From assembly GCF_963966145.1 (NCBI RefSeq), contig NC_091047.1, forward strand, positions 28,086,001 through 28,150,000: DNA of 64,000 bases, in the 5' to 3' direction. Shown in pieces: positions 1 through 12,300 of the stretch. The first letter of the stretch is position 1, and each line of letters starts with the position of its first letter. This DNA comes from Tenebrio molitor. Its lineage: Eukaryota; Arthropoda; Insecta; Coleoptera; Tenebrionidae. The position numbers and the translations under genes are program-made. The notes beneath the pieces were generated by a model that had not been told where the DNA came from, made no database searches, and saw only the letters and a list, made by a program, of their open reading frames with translations.

Positions 1-710
1 CCGAGGAAAAAAGGTGAAGAAAAGCCCTAAAACAAATACCACTGAACAACAAAATAAATACACTGAGTTTTTTATTTCGTTGAACATACAATGTAAAACA
101 TACCGTGTGATCGAAAATAAAGAAAAATCGAGAGGTCCGTGATTAATACGCTACAGTTGGCAACACGTACAAATTTAATTCAAATGTCATCAGATGTCAT
201 TACAATAGTAACTGTCAATATTAATTATTGACTATTAAAATTTGCTATATAAGTTCACTTTAGAGCAAAAAATTTTCATTGTGCAGTGTTACTTCACAAG
301 TGGAGAAAGACTTGAGAACGGCGAATGGACTTATTCGACACCTCGAGTTTTTGAGGAATTTCAACAAAAGTTTCCGGACTTTCAAGGCACTTACTAACAA
401 CTTGCCTTAATTATTTCGTTTTTCCATACGTGAAAAACAACGTGTTCAAAAACAGGCCTAGCACAATTCCAGAATTAATGCAAGTAATTACTGATAACTG
501 CAATTTAATTGATGTCCCGATTTTGGGAAGGTCATTTGAAAACACGAAGCGAAGAATAATAAGTAACAAAGATTTTGCAAAATTTAAGCAATGTGAATGG
601 GTAATTTTGAGATTAGGTCAAAGATGACATTGACAGCAATTAAAAAAAAAAAAGATCGGTTTTCTACCCACGGTCCCTTCTTATTCCCACGCGTTCTTTA
701 CTTTACTTGT

Positions 711-1079
711 ATCGCGCGTTCAAATGAAATCCCGGGCTGGGGAGCCGTTGGAAACCGTCAATTGCTGTGCTTTTTTAAAGCGTAGTATAATTGGAGCATG
801 TTGACAGCTAACCTAAAATTTAGAGCCAAAAAAATCTTTCTTTTTTTCTTTCTTTGCAATGTTTTACATTGAAAATAGAATAACTTAACGATTCCTATTC
901 TCGAAGCAAATATCTAAGGACACCCTTTGCTGAAAACAAACATGTTTAATTATGTCCCGATTAAACATAAACAAATGTCATTCGTGGCAATCGACGGAAA
1001 ATTCAAACTTTACACTGTTCTAAACGGTTTAATTTTTTCAACGCCTACTCAGCCCAGGATTTCATTTGAACGCGCGATA
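711..1079 (+). mobile_element. MITE, TATCGCGCGTTCAAATGA family, copy 1
   Basis: The element begins ATCGCGCGTTCAAATGAAAT and ends with its inverted complement; the match extends through the adjacent CCYGGGCTG. TA lies at both ends. It is the same family as 55553-55926, in opposite orientation. Confidence 0.85.
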
Positions 1080-1098
1080 GAACAGTGCTTTTATTTAC

Positions 1099-1876
1099 AC
1101 GAGCGTCTAGCTGCAGGGATAAACCCTCCAATAGAAACGTGGGATGGTTGGAGCATTTAAAATTTGCCGCCAATTGACTGTGATAGGGTGCGTTTGCAGT
1201 AGTGTGGTACAGAATTACAGATACAGAGTGCATGAAGAATTGAAAAGTGGTGTAGGGTGCAGGCTGCATGCATTTCGGTAGCTGGTGGTAGGCCGCTTTC
1301 CCTCTTCCGTTGAGTTTGTGATATTTATTGCGTCTGTGAATATAGTGCGGTACTGTTTAATGATTCTTAGCTCTGCTGGCTAAACGTAACAATACCAGCA
1401 GGGCAATACGTACAGGGTTATTATTATTATAAACGATTGTAGTCCAAGTAGGCTTAAAAACTGGATAAAATTTATGGTTTCCGCTCCATATGTATAAAAA
1501 ACATCAAAATGATGTAAATATTTAAGTGAGTACACACCGTTCATACTCAGGAGTTAAATTAGGTGAAAAACAACTCAATATTTTTGGATTCAATCGGTAA
1601 TTAAAAAAAAAAGAAAACTCATCAGTCATCACCGTACTTTTCACCTAAAAATGACACTGACAGCGACAAAAATTGACAGTTCACATGAAAGCGGCAAAAA
1701 TTTCATAACATGGGCATGGCCTGTTTCGACTACAATCATTTATAATAATTACTCACCCTGTAGAAACGTTGCTAAAACTTTGTTCATTGAAGTTATCGCG
1801 TAAAATTTGTACTCGCGCATGCGCATTTTGTTGTAGATTTTCATTGGAGGGTTTATCCCTGCAGCTAGACGCTCGT
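1099..1876. mobile_element. TIR element split by a nested MITE
   Basis: Perfect or near-perfect 34-bp inverted repeats lie at 1099-1132 (ACGAGCGTCTAGCTGCAGGG...) and 1843-1876. The interval contains the complete MITE 1411-1762. The type of the outer element is unclear. Confidence 0.6.
1411..1762 (+). mobile_element. MITE, TACAGGGTTATTATTATAAA family, copy 1
   Basis: Inverted termini TACAGGGTTATTATTATTAT and TACAGGGTGAGTAATTATTA. The internal sequence matches 9804-10164 in reverse. It lies inside the 1099-1876 repeat. Confidence 0.85.
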
Positions 1877-2056
1877 TTTATTTACCCCATTATGCAACCC
1901 TTCTTACGGACCACTCCTCTTCGAATTTGTCTTGTTCTGTCAGTCAAGCCATTTTTACTTTTTAAAAGTTTAAATGTCAGAGTTGATTAATTACAACCCT
2001 GATTTAATACAGCGAAAAATAGGTGTATGGGAAAGTTCTGAAAGCAAGTGTACCTA

Positions 2057-2125
2057 TACAGAGTATTTTACGGGTGATAACGCGTCCGACGGAATTGAAA
2101 ATGCAACCCACAATACATTTGCAAT
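2057..2125 (+). mobile_element. Partial copy of the TACAGGGTATTTCAYGAGTG MITE
   Basis: TACAGAGTATTTTACGGGTG at the terminus and GGAATTGAAAATGCAACCCA inside. Truncated at the right. Confidence 0.65.
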
Positions 2126-2259
2126 GTTAACGTGGACATTTGTTTTTTTATTTAAAAAACATAAAACGTAGCTAGCTGTGCAGTTTCGTAAATTTTGACA
2201 TAAATGTCATTTGCTTGGTTAAATGAAATTATGAAATGAATATGAATGAATATCCTGTA

Positions 2260-3471
2260 TACTATGTATTTAAAGTATGGAATAAATTCCTTAAAAATGA
2301 AACAAATTTTTTTTCAAAAAAATCTTTGGAGAGGTCAATTTTAGTTTATAAAAATACATATTTTAGTACCAAAGAAAATTCCAAGCAGTCATTTGTTTTC
2401 GAGTTATGACGTCATCGATAGTTTTTTTAAATGGAAACCCCCTATTTTTTTTCTTGATTCTGATATCCCTTTTAATTGTCAAATGACAGTATAAAAATTT
2501 TGTTATCTTACATAAGGAAATTTTTAAGAAAAAAAATTATAAAGTTGGAAAAATTAAATTTTATAAAGAACAAAAACAAGTCAAAAAATCAAGTAGGTAA
2601 ATCAAACAGTCAAATGTTACTGTCAATTTCATTCGTATATGTTATTTGTTTTACAAAACGTTTTCGAAAATGACTCATTTATCAGAAACACAACGTATAG
2701 AAATTTTAATTTTGATTGGGTGCTTGGATAAAACTAGATAAAACTAAAACAGGGGGAATTTCTTCATAAACTTGCTTATTGTCAACAAGCTGGAGGATGG
2801 CAATTCGAACATTGAATTCCATAATTTTAAGTACTTACTAACACAGTTTTTGACTCGTTTTTGTTTGTTATAAAATTTATTTTTTCCAACTTTATTTTTT
2901 TTTTCTCAAAAAATTCCTTATGTAAGATAACAAAATTTTTATACTGGCGTTTAGACAATTAAAAGGCCTATCAGAATCAAGAACAAAAATAGGGGGTTTC
3001 TATTTAAAAAAAACTATCGATGACGTCATAACTCGAAAACAAATGACTGCTTGGAATTTTATTTTGTATTAAAATATGTATTTTTATAAACTAAAATTGA
3101 CCTGCCCAAAGATTTTTTTGTAAAAAAATTTGTTTAATGAATTAATGAATTTTTTGTTCGACTCTGTCAGAATTTGAGAATTTTCTCCTATGTGAACGGA
3201 TTTTGATAAATTTGACAACTTGTCAAAACGAAACGTCAAGCTAATTTTAAAGATTTTCAGCGATTTGGAGCCTTTGGGGGACTCGTCGAACAAAAAAACG
3301 TTGTATTCAACTCGTTCTTGTGTAATTTGGGCTCTTTTGGCACTCGTGGACCTTTAAAACTCTCGTTTCACTCGAGTTTTAAACTGGCCCACTCATGCCA
3401 AAAAAAGCCCAAATTACACGCGAACTCGTTAAATAAACTACTATTATTCCATACTTTTGCCGCTCACTGTA
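2260..3471. mobile_element. Foldback DNA element (AGTATGGAATAA termini) with inserted hairpin unit
   Basis: Long inverted arms: 2260-2570 pairs with about 2870-3148 plus 3446-3471. The termini are TACTATGTATTTAAAGTATG and TACAGTGAGCGGCAAAAGTA. The right arm is interrupted by the 295-bp hairpin unit 3149-3445. Each arm carries a TGACGTCA palindrome (2407-2414, 3021-3028). Confidence 0.8.
3149..3445 (+). mobile_element. 295-bp hairpin element, copy 1 (inside a foldback element)
   Basis: It has two modules. A segment of about 150 bp is bounded by GTTCGAC and its complement. It is followed by a near-perfect hairpin with arms of about 55 bp (AACTCGTTCTTGTGTAATTT ... AAATTACACGCGAACTCGTT) and loop motif CTCGTTTCACTCGAG. 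The end is AATAAACTACTATT. Confidence 0.85.
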
Positions 3472-3788
3472 TATAAATTCCTTAGTATACTCTGATTACT
3501 CTGTCCACTCATCGATTGCTTGACATAAATGTTACTAAAAATGTTCACTCTACGCTACAACAAATAGATCCTGCGCGAAATAAAAAAAAATGAAAGAGCA
3601 GGGCCGCGTTGCACAATCATTTTATTAGTAATAATATTAGTCTTGTAACTTGTAACTAGTAAAATTATGTTGCAAAATCTCATTTCTAGTAATTTCAAGT
3701 TACAAGTTGTAAAATGAAAAATATTAGTGTATTTTACACTGATTTTACTAGTAGCTGTTGCACAATGGCAGACACAAATCAATTAATA

Positions 3789-5053
3789 TACAGGGTGGTC
3801 CCGATATAACCTGCCAGAAGAAATCCAGTAATAGGTGACGATGAGTAGAACTCATACACAAAAAAAGTTTCTAATAAAAGTCTTTTCGTTTTCGAGATAA
3901 AAATAATTGAAAATTTGGTCAAAATTTGCTGTACGCTAATGAGTTAATCGGTTTTAAAAAGGTAATTCTGGTTACTTGGCTGCGATTTCTTTAGCAACGG
4001 TACCTGCAACACCTATGACATTTGTCAAGTTTAATTTTTAATTTGCGAATCCTTCAAAAAGTTATGAAATTCACGAAACAAAAATACGTCCATTTGCATT
4101 TACTCTATGGCGAAACACGTGGTAATTCAAGACCGGCAAAGCTACCATACAGCGAGCGTTTTCCTGAAGGAGTCCTTCCGTCCCGTTGTACTTTTGTGGA
4201 GCTACATCTGCATTTATGTGAGGTTGGTTCTGACTGATTCCAATACGATGGCGTCCCCGATCCTCCATTTAACCCCTCTGGATTTTAATTTTTGGGGCCA
4301 CACGAAAGATTTGGTATACGAAGTTGAAATAAATACAAAAGGCCAACTCCAGAAACGCGTAACAGACGCCGCGAACCAGATTCGTAAAAACCCTGAAATG
4401 CTGAATTCTGTTTATGAAAATTGGTACCAGCGTACTCAAATGTGCTTAAATGCCAACGGAAGGCACACAGAACATTTATTATAAAATAATGTTTCTAGTC
4501 TAGTTTACCTTTCATTAGTTAGTAGATATTCTCAGTTAGAGTTGAAAGTACGAATATGTAAAGTGTAAATAAATTTATTCAATACATTATTTTGGCTATT
4601 CAACCACAATTAAGACGATACTCTTATTACACAGTTCTTCCACAATTTTGCACACACTACCTCTACATTTATTTACACATTGAGGAACACCACTTTATTT
4701 ATTACTCATTTATCTCAGTCTACAAAATCAGCTTTTGTACCTAAATAAGCTGGTGAATTAACGCAACGCAGTGTACAGCGTTTTCAATAAATGTCATTAA
4801 TTTGATTTAGTTTGTCAGATTTGAGATTTGTCATAAACGATACAGGTTGCTTAGATACTGTCATCCTTACAAACACCAACAATTAATTCCTGAGTAGGTA
4901 CGTATTTTTGTGGTCAGCAGCGTCGAATGGGTGTGGATAGGGGTTAATTTATCCCCATTATTTTGGACCTAACGAAGGGGGGTTTTTTGGACTTGTTAGA
5001 TCCTTCTAATGACCCAGAATTTTTTTGGCAGGTTATATCGGGACCACCCTGTA
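3789..5053 (+). mobile_element. Deletion derivative of a DUF4817 mariner-like transposon
   Basis: A 1,265-bp element with TIRs of about 28 bp (TACAGGGTGGTCCCGATATA, then ACCTGCCA) and TA at both ends. It carries the start and end of a transposase but lacks the middle. Confidence 0.88.
4064..4484 (+). pseudogene. Internally deleted DUF4817 transposase
   Basis: From the ATG at 4064 one frame reads MKFTKQKYVHLHLLYGETRG and then SERFPEG, the DUF4817 N-terminus. Another frame, from about 4230 to the stop at 4484, holds the C-terminus: LTPLDFNFWGHTKDLVYEV, INTKGQLQKRV and NANGRHTEHLL. The central catalytic portion, including the first two Asp residues, is gone. It is the non-autonomous core of the 3789-5053 element. 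Confidence 0.78.
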
Positions 5054-5227
5054 TTAGTTTTGTAGTTACGTGACGTTTTCTTATTATTCTGCCTGTTTGT
5101 AGTTTGTACTTAGGAAAGACGAAAGAAAACTTCAGTATAGTAGGAGCTTTGTAGGAGTAATATATTAGGTTTTATCTTTGATTTTATATTATAAAATAAA
5201 TATAAAATCAAAGGTTTTATTAATACA

Positions 5228-5350
5228 TACAGGGTATTTCATGAGTGATAATGTGCCCGACGGAATTAAAAATGCAACCCACAATACATTTTCGAATTTT
5301 CGAAAAAAGCTGGCTACTGAAATTAAAATATCCAGCTTTTTTCGGAAATG
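5228..5350 (+). mobile_element. MITE fragment, TACAGGGTATTTCAYGAGTG family
   Basis: It begins TACAGGGTATTTCATGAGTG, then GGAATTAAAAATGCAACCCA. It is shared with 2057-2125, 11704-11832, 12225-12300 and 30015-30664. The right end is not found. Confidence 0.7.
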
Positions 5351-6755
5351 GCTAAACACAAACAAGAGATTATTTAATATTTAATGCATGAACAAAAATT
5401 ATATCCTCTGTATTATTTTGGATGTTTGTAATATCACTTAAAATGTTCATTATGCTATGTAGATTCTTGAGGCACGCACTCACTTCACAAATTAAAAAAA
5501 AATCAACAAAAAATCGCAACGGAACAGATCAAAACAGCAACACAATCAAAACTAATAACTTTTAAAACAAGAAAAACGCAGAACAGCTCTAAAGATGAAA
5601 AATTGGAAATCTAAATGCTTAATGCTTGAGAGCACTGACAATTTTGAATTTGAAATGTCATATAATTTATTTTTCGCGTGGGTTTCATAACAACCAATGA
5701 GAATCAGTGGCGCGAATGTTTCAAGATATTACCAATACAATCTATGATACTTTGTTAAGATTTTAATGTTATGGTTTGGGGATTTTGTTATCTATGGATA
5801 TTTAAAAAACTGCATTCTATCAGTGGACGTAGATTAACATTTCATGTTAAATTAACTTAAAAAAGAGTGCTTCCAAGGGTCGAGAGTCTATACTAAAGCC
5901 ATCGGATTTAGTTTCTGTAATCTATCCCTATAATACACTTATTCGGCTCCAATCCAATATCGTGAGATAACTAGGACGGAAATTTATTTACAGACACGCA
6001 ACTAACAAAATTGCACAATATAAAGAGGAAAAACAAAGCGACATCATCGATCAGCGCCTTTCTTCTAAAATCATTACTCTTAAAACTTTAAAATAGTGAA
6101 GTGCGTTTTATCTATAATTTAGTTTAAACGGTGTAATCGTGATGCATTTATCCCTAAGTAGTCGACTAGCGATACTCCACAATCGTTGTAATTAACCATT
6201 GTAGAAATCGTTTCAGGCGAAACTAACATGAGCTCCAAAAAGATGCGATTTGGGGATGAAATCGGGAAAATAACAACTTCAAAACTTTTAAATCAAGATT
6301 TTTAGTATTGCAGAGAGGAAAAATTAATTAAAACTTCAGGCACAAGCCTCTTGAATAATAACCAACCATACGGATGTTGCATAACAATAAGAAAATCAAA
6401 ATATTTTCCCTAGGGTGATTACGTATTTAACTGTCACGTAAATATATTCAAAGGCGAAATGTTTAGTCCGTGTTAAGGTTAAGAATTAGCAGCTTAGAAT
6501 ACGACAAAATATTTCATTTATCTGTCTAAATGTGTTTTTATTTTTAATTATTTAAGGACCTGTTCGTGAATTATCGATTTGTTTGCTATGAGATTTTTCA
6601 TTTCAAACAAGGACTCTTTTTTTCCTGTGCGTGTCGATTCGCATGGCGCAAATCTAGATTGCAAATTCTGCTCGTGACATCATTACCTTATCTAAATCGT
6701 TCTCGTTCGTGTAATTTAAAAATACCTAAGAATTAAATAAAGTCTGCTCACTCAC

Positions 6756-6860
6756 CAGCGGGTCAACCTTCAACCTCCTCATGTGCGGTATACTCCTCTT
6801 TGTCCTGGCCGCAGGAAGCGCTTGGTTGACGAAATGATACTCCTTCTTCGATCCCAAAAC
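6756..6860 (-). CDS. amon: Proprotein convertase 2 (amontillado-like), coding exon 2
   Basis: This 35-codon exon encodes the second half of the PC2 prodomain. It reads VLGSKKEYHFVNQALPAA and then continues through TKRSIPHMRRLKVDPL. The acceptor (cttttcag|GTTTTG) and donor (CCGCTG|gtgagt) are both canonical on the minus strand, and both ends are in phase 0, matching exon 1. The spacing of the basic TKRS site, the following His and the LKVDP segment aligns residue for residue with the internal prodomain cleavage region of PC2, which separates it from furin. In the family, PC2 is a subtilisin-like endoprotease of the regulated secretory pathway that processes neuropeptide precursors. The exon is too short to stand out as an open frame and was found from the splice sites. 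The downstream exons with the catalytic domain should lie left of position 1. Confidence 0.83.
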
Positions 6861-7969
6861 CTGAAAAGACTCCACTTTATCAAATTGGAAAAAATCTACG
6901 AAAGCAATTGCGTACTTTTACGGGTTTAATGAATTCGATTCGAGGAAGATTTACTTCTTCTTGCATTTTTTATACCGTCAACTCAATCATCTTGAATCCA
7001 AAGCAAACATCGAAGGTCGAACGGAAAGCATAAATATTGATGATGCCGTTCGAGAAAAAATATAAACCGTGAAAAAACTCAATTTAATGTGGCATTGACA
7101 CAAATCGAAAGATAAATTGAGGGAGATATTTAAAGTCGAGTTGTCGCAAAAATCCTAATCTGTCGCGAGTTTCAGAGGAAATCTTGTAATGGCTAGGGGA
7201 AAATTAAAGTGTTTGGGTTGTGAACTTTGCTTTACCAATTAGATTGCTTCTTTGTTGTATAAACAGAAGCAAATTATGGGGAAGTTGCTTGCTTTGACGT
7301 TCTGGAGGATTGTTTTTGTTAGTACGGATCCGAGATTTCTCCTAATTAAATACGACGAAATGATTAGAAGTGAGACGTTGGGGATGTTCACGCTACATAT
7401 TCATTTTCTGTGGTCTAAGAGTAAGTCGCTCCTGCTTACAACGACGTTCGAGGGGAGCTTAACTTCAAAATAGAGGAATTATACGATAGAACGTAAATCA
7501 ACAAATTAAAGCAAAATCTCTTGAATTAAATTCTTGGAATAGAGGCATACCGTGTAGACAAAATGAAATACGAGTCTTGTTTACGTACTTTGATTCTTTT
7601 TATTTACGTTTCACACACATTCTAACCGTAACATGTGATAATTCACTGAAGGAGAAATTGATCTAGGGAGACATTTTCAAAGTAATTCCAAATTAAACAA
7701 AGCCTTTGTAATTAATCTGATATGATCGAAAATGATTTTTTCTTCAAACGTCCGTAAATTATGACATTATCCTGCTGCATTGATAATGCAAAAGTGTCAC
7801 TTCATTGAGAGCGGCAGATAAAATTATTATCTCCTCTGAGGGCGTCCGTGAAGTTATTATCTCCGCTGATGAGCGGCAATAAAGTAAACTAGCTAAATCG
7901 TTTAAAATTCCTACCGGGTTTCTTAACATGTCTTAAATAATTTGTTATGAAGGTTTGAAGAAAAATGAT

Positions 7970-8260
7970 TTTTTTATTCGACACTGTCAGAATTTGAGAA
8001 TTTTCTCCTGTGTGAACGAATTTTGATAAATGTCACAACTTGTCAAAACGAAACGTCAAACTAATTTTAAAGATTTTAAGCGATTTGAAACCTTTAAGGG
8101 GCTCGTCGAACAAAAAAACCTAGTATTCAACTCGTTTGTGTGCCAATTGGGTTTTTATGGCACTCGTGGGCCTTTAAAACGCTCGTTTCACTCGGGTTTT
8201 AAACTGGTCCACTCATGCCAAAAAAGCCCAATTTACGCACGAACTAAATAAACTACTATT
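7970..8260 (+). mobile_element. 295-bp hairpin element, copy 2
   Basis: Same two-module structure and ends as 3149-3445. It abuts the MITE starting at 8264. Confidence 0.85.
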
Positions 8261-8263
8261 TCA

Positions 8264-8551
8264 GCATTGTTTTACCATAATGGGAGGCCATAGAAATGTT
8301 GCATTTAATTTGGTAGTAAATCTGTCTGTTAATTAGGTTAGGTATATGTTTCTAAGTTGAGGTTATAAATAGCGTCAATATCTAGTGCATTGTTGTCAGT
8401 TTTACTAATTTGCAGTATAAGAATACTCAGACATCGCGGGAAATTCACATGTTTTGTTCATTTTGATGGGTTCGCATGTCAGGCACTTTAGTGACGGAAA
8501 TCAAACGTTAAAAATATAAATCATGGCCTCCCATTATGCCAAAACAATGTG
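8264..8551. mobile_element. MITE, CATTGTTTTGGCATAATGGG termini
   Basis: Inverted ends GCATTGTTTTACCATAATGG and CACATTGTTTTGGCATAATG, each followed by GAGGCCAT. About 288 bp. Confidence 0.8.
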
Positions 8552-8975
8552 AATGGTCTTTATAAATGGAAACTTTTCAAATTAATTAATGGAGTTATTT
8601 TACTTATTGCTGCTAAGTAACAAAACAGAAATTGCATTTATCGGTATAATAACGTGTTGATTGACGATTTTCAATAGCAGGTTTTTTAATTCGTGATTGG
8701 TTAATAGTATATTATTTAACGAGCATATACGGAGGTTATTATTAACACGAGGATGAAAATTACCAAATGTCAGGCGAGTGTAATTATCATCCCAGTGTAA
8801 TAATAAGTAATAACCCATATACAAATACGATCTTTTATCTACAACTATTGGCAAAAATCTCGTTTTTAACAAACCAAAAGAATGCATTCAAAAGTCAAAA
8901 TTCAACTTCGTTTTATTACCATGGTTACATTTTTGTACATAATGCAATTATAAGCAACAAATAGTAGGTAGTAGG

Positions 8976-9191
8976 TACAGTGGGGAGCACGGAATTTCGC
9001 ACACCAATTTGTATGTCATTAAAAAAAACTATCTAGTCTAAGCTTTATGGTCATTATAATCAATCATGATTTATGTGATCATGACTGATGTTTCACCTAA
9101 ACTGTCACGAAACTGCCTCCAGTATCTCATTTTAATAAAATTATGTTAGTGAAATGTCCAATGTGTGCGAAATTCCGTGCTCGCCACTGTA
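8976..9191. mobile_element. MITE, TACAGTGGGGAGCACGGAAT termini
   Basis: A 216-bp element with TIRs of about 28 bp (TACAGTGGGGAGCACGGAAT then TTCGCACA, and inverted TACAGTGGCGAGCACGGAAT) and TA at the ends. Confidence 0.88.
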
Positions 9192-9803
9192 CAATTATGA
9201 GGTTGTGTATAACAACAATAAATTAATTCGGTTAATAATGTATATCATAATTAACTAAAATATAACAAATAAATAAAAATTTTATTTATAGGTGTCTAAT
9301 TTAATAGTCGTAAATAAAAAATTTAAATTTGATAGGTGAAGTAAATAATCACCATAAAAACAAATGGCGAATGGAACCTAATTGGTGGATTTATGTATGA
9401 ATCAAATACTCTGCAATACTCTGCAAAGAAACAATAACCTTTAAAAATGAAATTTATCGATGATGAAGCTTGAGTGTGTTTGTAGCATTTTTAAAACTTC
9501 TTTTGCAACTGATCTATAGCTGAAAAATAACATATCCATGTACTATTTTTTGTAATTTTCATTTCTTTTATAAACTCATTTCATCCTTTTTTTTTTATCT
9601 TGAAATGCGTTAATTTAAACCAGACGATACTGAGAAAATAAATCTTTTGTCCTTAACTGAACCCAAAAACGGAAAAAAACTTATTAGTCAGGGTAGTTTT
9701 AGGAAAAGTATAATTTAGTAAAAATTTAGACGTCATACTGATCCAACTTCACTAAAGCGTTTTTTGTATTAAAATAATGCAGTGACCGAACTTGTTCAGA
9801 TTG

Positions 9804-10164
9804 TACAGGGTTATTATAAATGATTGTAGTGGAAGCAGGCCATGCCCATGTTATGAAATTTTTGCCACTTTCATGTGAACTGTCAATTTTAGTCGCTGTC
9901 ACTGTCATTTTTTAGGTGAAAGTGCGGTGATGAGGATTTTATTTATTTTTTTTAATTAACTATTGAATCCAAAAATATTGAGTTGTTTTGCAACCAATTC
10001 TAAAAATATTGAGTTGTTTTGCACCCAATTTAATTCCTGTGTGTGAACGGTGTACTCACTTATTCACATCATTTTGATGTTTTTTATATGGAGCGGGAGC
10101 CATACATTTTACATTCAGTTTTTGCTCTTACTTACAATCATTTATAATAAGTAATAACCCTGTA
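9804..10164 (-). mobile_element. MITE, TACAGGGTTATTATTATAAA family, copy 2
   Basis: TACAGGGTTATTATAAATGA at the left, with the inverted equivalent at the right. It shares AAAATATTGAGTTGTTTT and CATGCCCATGTTATGAAA with the copy at 1411-1762. A short segment including ATATTGAGTTGTTTTGCA is duplicated inside. Confidence 0.85.
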
Positions 10165-11703
10165 CTTATGCCAAGCAGATGCGGCAAACCGGATTGCGGT
10201 CGAGATTTGCAGAAATTTATTTGTACGAAACACAGGAATAAATTTTTGGATGGCTAGTTCTGCAAACTGTCGTCCTCGTTACTACATTTAAAGGCTGTCG
10301 GTGCCAACAGCAGTCTAGTTTGTATTTTGGGAAGTACATATTTGAACTACTAACCATAATTAGCCATGGTCTAGACTCCTCGGCTCCAGACTTGCCATAC
10401 TAGGTGTCATCTTTCGGGGGGCATATTATGAAGGAGTTTAGGAAAATTTGTTTACAAGTTCACATTACCCCTGAAATTAAACGATTCTGTCTGAGTTTAA
10501 TAGTGTTCGTGACGTTAAGTGGAGAGTTTAGCCTGTGTTCATTTTAGGGGGATTCTGGACCTTGTCGTGTCATGATGAATAATAATTTCCTAGATTATTA
10601 AAACTGTTATTCTGGGTTAATGTAAATTCCTTGTCAGGAAATAGATGTTTGCGTCGTAATGTGGAGCAATATGAACTTGAACTTGTGATGTTCAAGTGGC
10701 TTTGTGATGATAATTTCATTCAGACGATTTATAACAAAGTTAGATAACTGTTGTTACAAGTGGCGAAGTAAAGTCGTCCAATAATTAGCTTAACCGCTAA
10801 CAGAGTTCAGTTGTACTGACTAAAATAGGGTTTTGTCAAAGGGAATGAACACATTGGAAGACTTTTGAAGAAACCCGAGAAAACACCTTCATATACAGTA
10901 TTTACAACAAAATATAAATCTTAATTCATAGAATTAATTAAAGTTTCTAGATACTTAGTTAGAGTTTCTACTAAAAAAAAACAAACAAAAAAACTGTCAG
11001 TTTTTGAAATAAATTTATCTTTCTTTGTGTTATTAACTACAGCCTCTGTACTTGGGAGGATTATTAAACAAAAGGATCATAAACATTTTACTTAAAAAAT
11101 CTAAACCAGTATCCTGGTGAATTTAAATTTACATTTTCGTCTGCACGAGATTTTTTCTGTTGGCGGACAGAGGAAAAATTACGAAAATTAACAAATAAAT
11201 GAGCAAAATAAATAAAATTTCCAAGATTCAATTACATTTGTTGGTATTTTTGTTTTGAAACACGAATTACGTCATTCTACTGTGATTTATTTTGTCATTC
11301 TCCCACGCGAAAATCTCCCTAATAAGTGTAATTGGTGAGGTGGCTCTTAGATGCTCTGCCACAGACCTGCACGAAAAAAAATTGATATTAGACAAAACCG
11401 AGGAGAGACGTCCGCACAACTTTGTTTTGTCAGATATTGTTTTTAACGACATGTTAGTGTCATTTTTAATCTATTGGTGCAGGTTGTACGAATATGTCAC
11501 GTACAAATTCATAACCAGTGTTCAGAGTGTTAAAAAAGTGTCAAACAAGAAATTGAAGTTATGGTAAATGAAAATTTATATTTCGTGAAACACCAAGAAC
11601 AAACAAGAACCTTATAGTGTAAAACATGGTTAAACTAAGTCATCCTCGGAATCCAAATTAAGATTTTTCGGAAATGATCGATAATAATTAGAATTTGCCA
11701 ATC
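10165..11703. other. Intron stretch without recognised features
   Basis: Low-complexity AT-rich DNA with scattered short open frames. No TIR, hairpin or coding similarity was noticed. Confidence 0.5.
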
Positions 11704-11832
11704 ACAAGGTGATAGAAATGCAACCCACAATACATTTGTAACGTAAACCTGGATATTTACAGCGTCCATTTACAACTTAACGTTATGTATTGTGGATTGC
11801 ATTTGCTATTCCGTCGAGCTCATAACCTTGTA
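11704..11832. mobile_element. Short MITE, complete copy of the GCAACCCACAATACAT family
   Basis: Inverted AATGCAACCCACAATACATT and ATGTATTGTGGATTGCATTT lie around a short centre. The right terminus is ACCTTGTA at 11832. Confidence 0.6.
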
Positions 11833-12063
11833 TGTCACACAATAATCATTTTTAAAATAATGAGTAGGTACAGTCGTTGACCAAAATAAAATAGGACTTT
11901 AGTATTTTATAAGTCATAAAAGACGCCATAAAACACTAAATGCGAAATTTCAATGATTTTTGAGGTGACAGCCGCTGTCAGAGTGAAAGTCAAATTAATT
12001 TTGGATGACATCAGATAGAATTTCGGCGATTCTGATTCTAAATGAGTGTGATTGTGGATAAAA

Positions 12064-12196
12064 CGTTGTATTGCATGCGTGTTTTAGATGCATTTTATTC
12101 ACTTAAGAAAATTAAACGCTCGAGCAAGCTCTCGCGTTTAAACATTTTTGCGTGAATAAAATGCTATCTAAAACACTTATACAATAAATAACTATT
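12064..12196. repeat. Hairpin repeat with CGAGCAAGCTCTCG apex, copy 1
   Basis: Arms AAGTGTTTTAGATAGCATTT and their inverse close on GCTCGAGCAAGCTCTCGC at the loop. Same family as 38404-38530 and also followed by AATAAATAACTATT. Confidence 0.8.
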
Positions 12197-12224
12197 TTCT
12201 TGGATTGGGCGCGGTAAATAGCCA

Positions 12225-12300
12225 GCTTTACCTTCCAAATGTATTGTAGGTTGCATTTTAAATTCCGTCCGGCTCATTATTGCTCGTGAATCACCTTGTA
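12225..12300 (-). mobile_element. Partial copy of the TACAGGGTATTTCAYGAGTG MITE
   Basis: TGTATTGTAGGTTGCATTTT leading to CTCGTGAATCACCTTGTA at 12300, in inverted orientation. Confidence 0.6.

Larger units (their letters stand above)
1..6755 (-). other. 5' part of amon intron 2 (continues off the left edge)
   Basis: Sequence downstream, on the minus strand, of the exon 2 donor. No segment resembling the next PC2 prodomain or catalytic exon was seen, so the next exon is inferred to lie outside the window. The stretches 1-709 and 5351-6755 show no recognisable gene or repeat. Confidence 0.65.

Noticed and set aside
3084..3293. Conserved small protein encoded by the 295-bp hairpin family (similar peptide at 38073-38276)
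   Set aside because: The similarity follows from nucleotide identity of the repeats. Other copies carry stops in the frame, and the start lies in different flanking DNA.
3600..3780. MITE with GTTGCACAAT ends
   Set aside because: The two GTTGCACAAT copies are in direct, not inverted, orientation. Only weak internal inverted pairing was seen.
5178..5384. 68-codon frame as a gene
   Set aside because: It overlaps the MITE fragment at 5228-5350. The encoded peptide is simply the translated repeat, also seen at 1974-2171 and 30458-30718.
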